This document shows, one piece after another, positions 7,351 through 8,439 of a stretch of 8,439 bases of DNA. This stretch comes from Magnetovibrio sp. (GTDB taxonomy: Bacteria > Pseudomonadota > Alphaproteobacteria > Rhodospirillales > Magnetovibrionaceae), in NCBI GenBank assembly GCA_016763255.1, contig JAESUA010000205.1:1-8439 (forward strand), written 5' to 3'. The notes below the pieces were generated by a model, which was given only the letters and a program-made list of their open reading frames with translations, did not search any database and had not been told where the DNA came from. Within the stretch, counting starts at the first letter, position 1; every line of letters starts with the position of its first letter. The position numbers and the translations under genes were made by a program.

Positions 7351-7370
7351 GAATTGTACCGAAACAATTC
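7351..7370. promoter_or_regulatory. Operator-like palindrome GAATTGT-N6-ACAATTC
   Basis: Perfect 7-base arms (7351-7357 and 7364-7370) around a six-base centre lie roughly midway between the two divergent genes. A further ATTGTTTC at 7328-7335 is an exact inverted copy of GAAACAAT at 7361-7368, so three related half-sites are clustered. The AATTGT and ACAATT half-sites equal those of the E. coli lac operator, though the spacing is shorter. The regulator is unknown. Confidence 0.45.
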
Positions 7371-7484
7371 ATAAGCGCGATTAGCCGTTTGTACTAGGAC
7401 CACAAAAGCCCCAAGATACCCAGCTCAAAGCTGGCATCAATTTGCAAACTACGGCACACTGTCCTGATCTATATGAGGTTTGCA

Positions 7485-7503
7485 TTTGCTCACTGCGAGC
7501 AAA
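7485..7503. promoter_or_regulatory. Palindrome TTTGCTC-N5-GAGCAAA upstream of metC
   Basis: Perfect 7-base arms (7485-7491 and 7497-7503) lie 36 bases before the metC ATG, in the promoter or leader. A looser inverted pair TGCAAAC (7443-7449) and GTTTGCA (7478-7484) sits just upstream. It could be an operator or a leader hairpin. No T tract follows on either strand, so it is not a terminator. Confidence 0.4.
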
Positions 7504-7539
7504 AAGTCATCAGCACACGTAAAAGAGGCTAACTTTAGT

Positions 7540-8439
7540 ATGACGAATAACACCGTGGACAAGCCGAACAGGTCAAAAATCAGTCAACACGGCGACACGC
7601 GCCTCACAACCAAAGGCCGCGATCCCGAAGCCAATTTCGGCATCGTTAACCCGCCGGTGTACCATGCCTCTACGGTTACTTTTCCCACCGTTCAAGCCCT
7701 ACATGATGCTGAAAAGCACCGCTTTGATCGGGTCTATTATGGCCGCTACGGCACGCCGACGACCTTTGCTTTCGAAGAGGCCGTCGCCGACCTGGAAGGT
7801 GCCACACATTGCGTCTCTGTGCCGTCGGGTATGGCGGCTATCGCGGTGGCGCTGAGCGCAACGCTGCATGCCGGCGACCATGTCTTGGTCACCGACAGCG
7901 CCTATTTCCCAACCGTGAAATTTTGCAATGCATTCTTGAAAAAATTTGGTGTCGAGGTCAGCTATTACCCCCCCCTGGCCAGTGCGAAAGACCTAAAAGC
8001 CTTAATCCGCCCCAACACCAAAGTGGTCTTTAGCGAAGCCCCCGGCTCAATCACCTTTGAAGTACAAGACATCGCCATGATCGTCGACGTCGCGCATCAA
8101 GCCGGGGCACTCGTAGTGATGGATAACACTTGGTCGGCGGGCTATCATTTCAAACCGTTCGACCACGGCGTTGACATATCATTGCAAGCCGCAACCAAGT
8201 ACATCGTCGGCCATTCCGATGCCATGCTAGGCACCCTGACGATGAATGATCGCGACCTTTTTGAACACGTTAAAATCACCCAAGTGGGCATGGGCTATTC
8301 CACCGCACCTGACGATGCTTATTTGGGATTGCGTGGGCTGCGCACCTTAGCAACTCGTCTGCCGCGTCACGAATCCACCGGCCTGGAACTCGCCCATTGG
8401 TTGGCTGCGCGCCCAGAGGTCGAAACGGTTTTACACCCC
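7540..8439 (+). CDS. metC: Cystathionine beta-lyase (partial, 3' end outside window)
   Basis: The frame is open from ATG 7540 to the last base, giving 300 residues of a protein that usually has about 390-400. It should cleave cystathionine to homocysteine, pyruvate and ammonia, the penultimate step of methionine synthesis by transsulfuration. It belongs to the Cys/Met-metabolism PLP family. YGRYGTPT (67-74) holds the phosphate-contacting Tyr and Arg, and SGMAA (96-100) the cofactor phosphate loop. D195 in DNTW should bind the ring nitrogen, and K220 in AATKYIVGHSDAMLG forms the Schiff base. The 25-residue step from D195 to K220 and the EAPGSITFEVQD stretch match the E. coli MetC type rather than cystathionine gamma-synthase. 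AAGAGG lies 11 bases before the ATG; an in-frame GTG at 7555 has no better site. It is divergent from aapJ. Confidence 0.9.
   Translation, partial: MTNNTVDKPNRSKISQHGDTRLTTKGRDPEANFGIVNPPVYHASTVTFPTVQALHDAEKHRFDRVYYGRYGTPTTFAFEEAVADLEGATHCVSVPSGMAAIAVALSATLHAGDHVLVTDSAYFPTVKFCNAFLKKFGVEVSYYPPLASAKDLKALIRPNTKVVFSEAPGSITFEVQDIAMIVDVAHQAGALVVMDNTWSAGYHFKPFDHGVDISLQAATKYIVGHSDAMLGTLTMNDRDLFEHVKITQVGMGYSTAPDDAYLGLRGLRTLATRLPRHESTGLELAHWLAARPEVETVLHP

Larger units (their letters stand above)
7181..7539. other. Divergent control region between aapJ and metC
   Basis: The 359 bases contain no convincing gene. They must carry the promoters of aapJ (minus) and metC (plus). Dyad symmetries are frequent: 7223-7236, 7260-7273 (CGGTT-N4-AACCG), 7351-7370, 7420-7434 (CCAGCT-N3-AGCTGG) and 7485-7503. 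TTTGCAAA at 7441-7448 and AAACGTTT at 7238-7245 are small palindromes. I see no tRNA and no riboswitch that I can support. Confidence 0.6.

Noticed and set aside
7432..7446. Possible sigma54 promoter (TGGCAT...TTGCA) upstream of metC
   Set aside because: The GG and GC doublets are nine bases apart, while sigma54 promoters need ten. The element also lies about 100 bases from metC with no evident activator site.
7480..7539. Possible SAM-II riboswitch in the metC leader
   Set aside because: CACGTAAAA and GGCTAA near 7516-7533 recall conserved SAM-II bases, and these riboswitches occur upstream of methionine genes in alphaproteobacteria. However, I cannot build the P1 stem or the pseudoknot, and the spacing does not fit. 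A covariance-model (Infernal) search would decide.

Overview
The window reads as an ordinary piece of an alphaproteobacterial chromosome (moderate to high GC, a general L-amino-acid Aap transporter operon, alphaproteobacterial-type CysK, SseA and MetC). A marine Rhodospirillales-like bacterium is my best guess, but the sequence alone does not fix the genus. I see no phage genes, insertion sequences, CRISPR arrays, tRNAs or rRNAs. I did not find a convincing undescribed system.

Layout. Positions 1-348 (minus) hold the N-terminal 116 residues of a protein with RTX/haemolysin-type calcium-binding repeats; the rest lies outside the window. A 306-base intergenic region (349-654) serves divergent genes. 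On the plus strand follow a cysteine synthase (655-1656) and a two-domain 3-mercaptopyruvate sulfurtransferase, sseA (1741-2598). A strong bidirectional Rho-independent terminator (2613-2648) separates sseA from a convergent minus-strand operon. Read in its own direction, that operon is aapJ (7180-6168), a hairpin likely to act as an attenuator, aapQ (6042-4849), aapM (4833-3736), aapP (3715-2960) and a 91-residue protein of unknown function (2942-2667). A 359-base divergent control region (7181-7539) rich in dyad symmetries separates aapJ from metC (7540 to beyond the window end, plus strand).

How it works together. AapJ binds amino acids in the periplasm, AapQ and AapM form the membrane channel, and AapP hydrolyses ATP. 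Three sulfur-amino-acid enzymes flank the operon: CysK makes cysteine, MetC converts cystathionine to homocysteine, and SseA transfers sulfur from mercaptopyruvate, a cysteine transamination product. The layout suggests a cysteine/methionine supply neighbourhood around a broad amino-acid importer. A functional link is inference only.

The main anomaly is aapJ: its reading frame is broken by one missing base near 6986, while everything on both sides matches the family. This is either a sequence error or a recent inactivating mutation. Other points to check are the lac-operator-like palindrome at 7351-7370, the other dyads in that region, the attenuator hairpin, and the unknown fifth gene of the aap operon.
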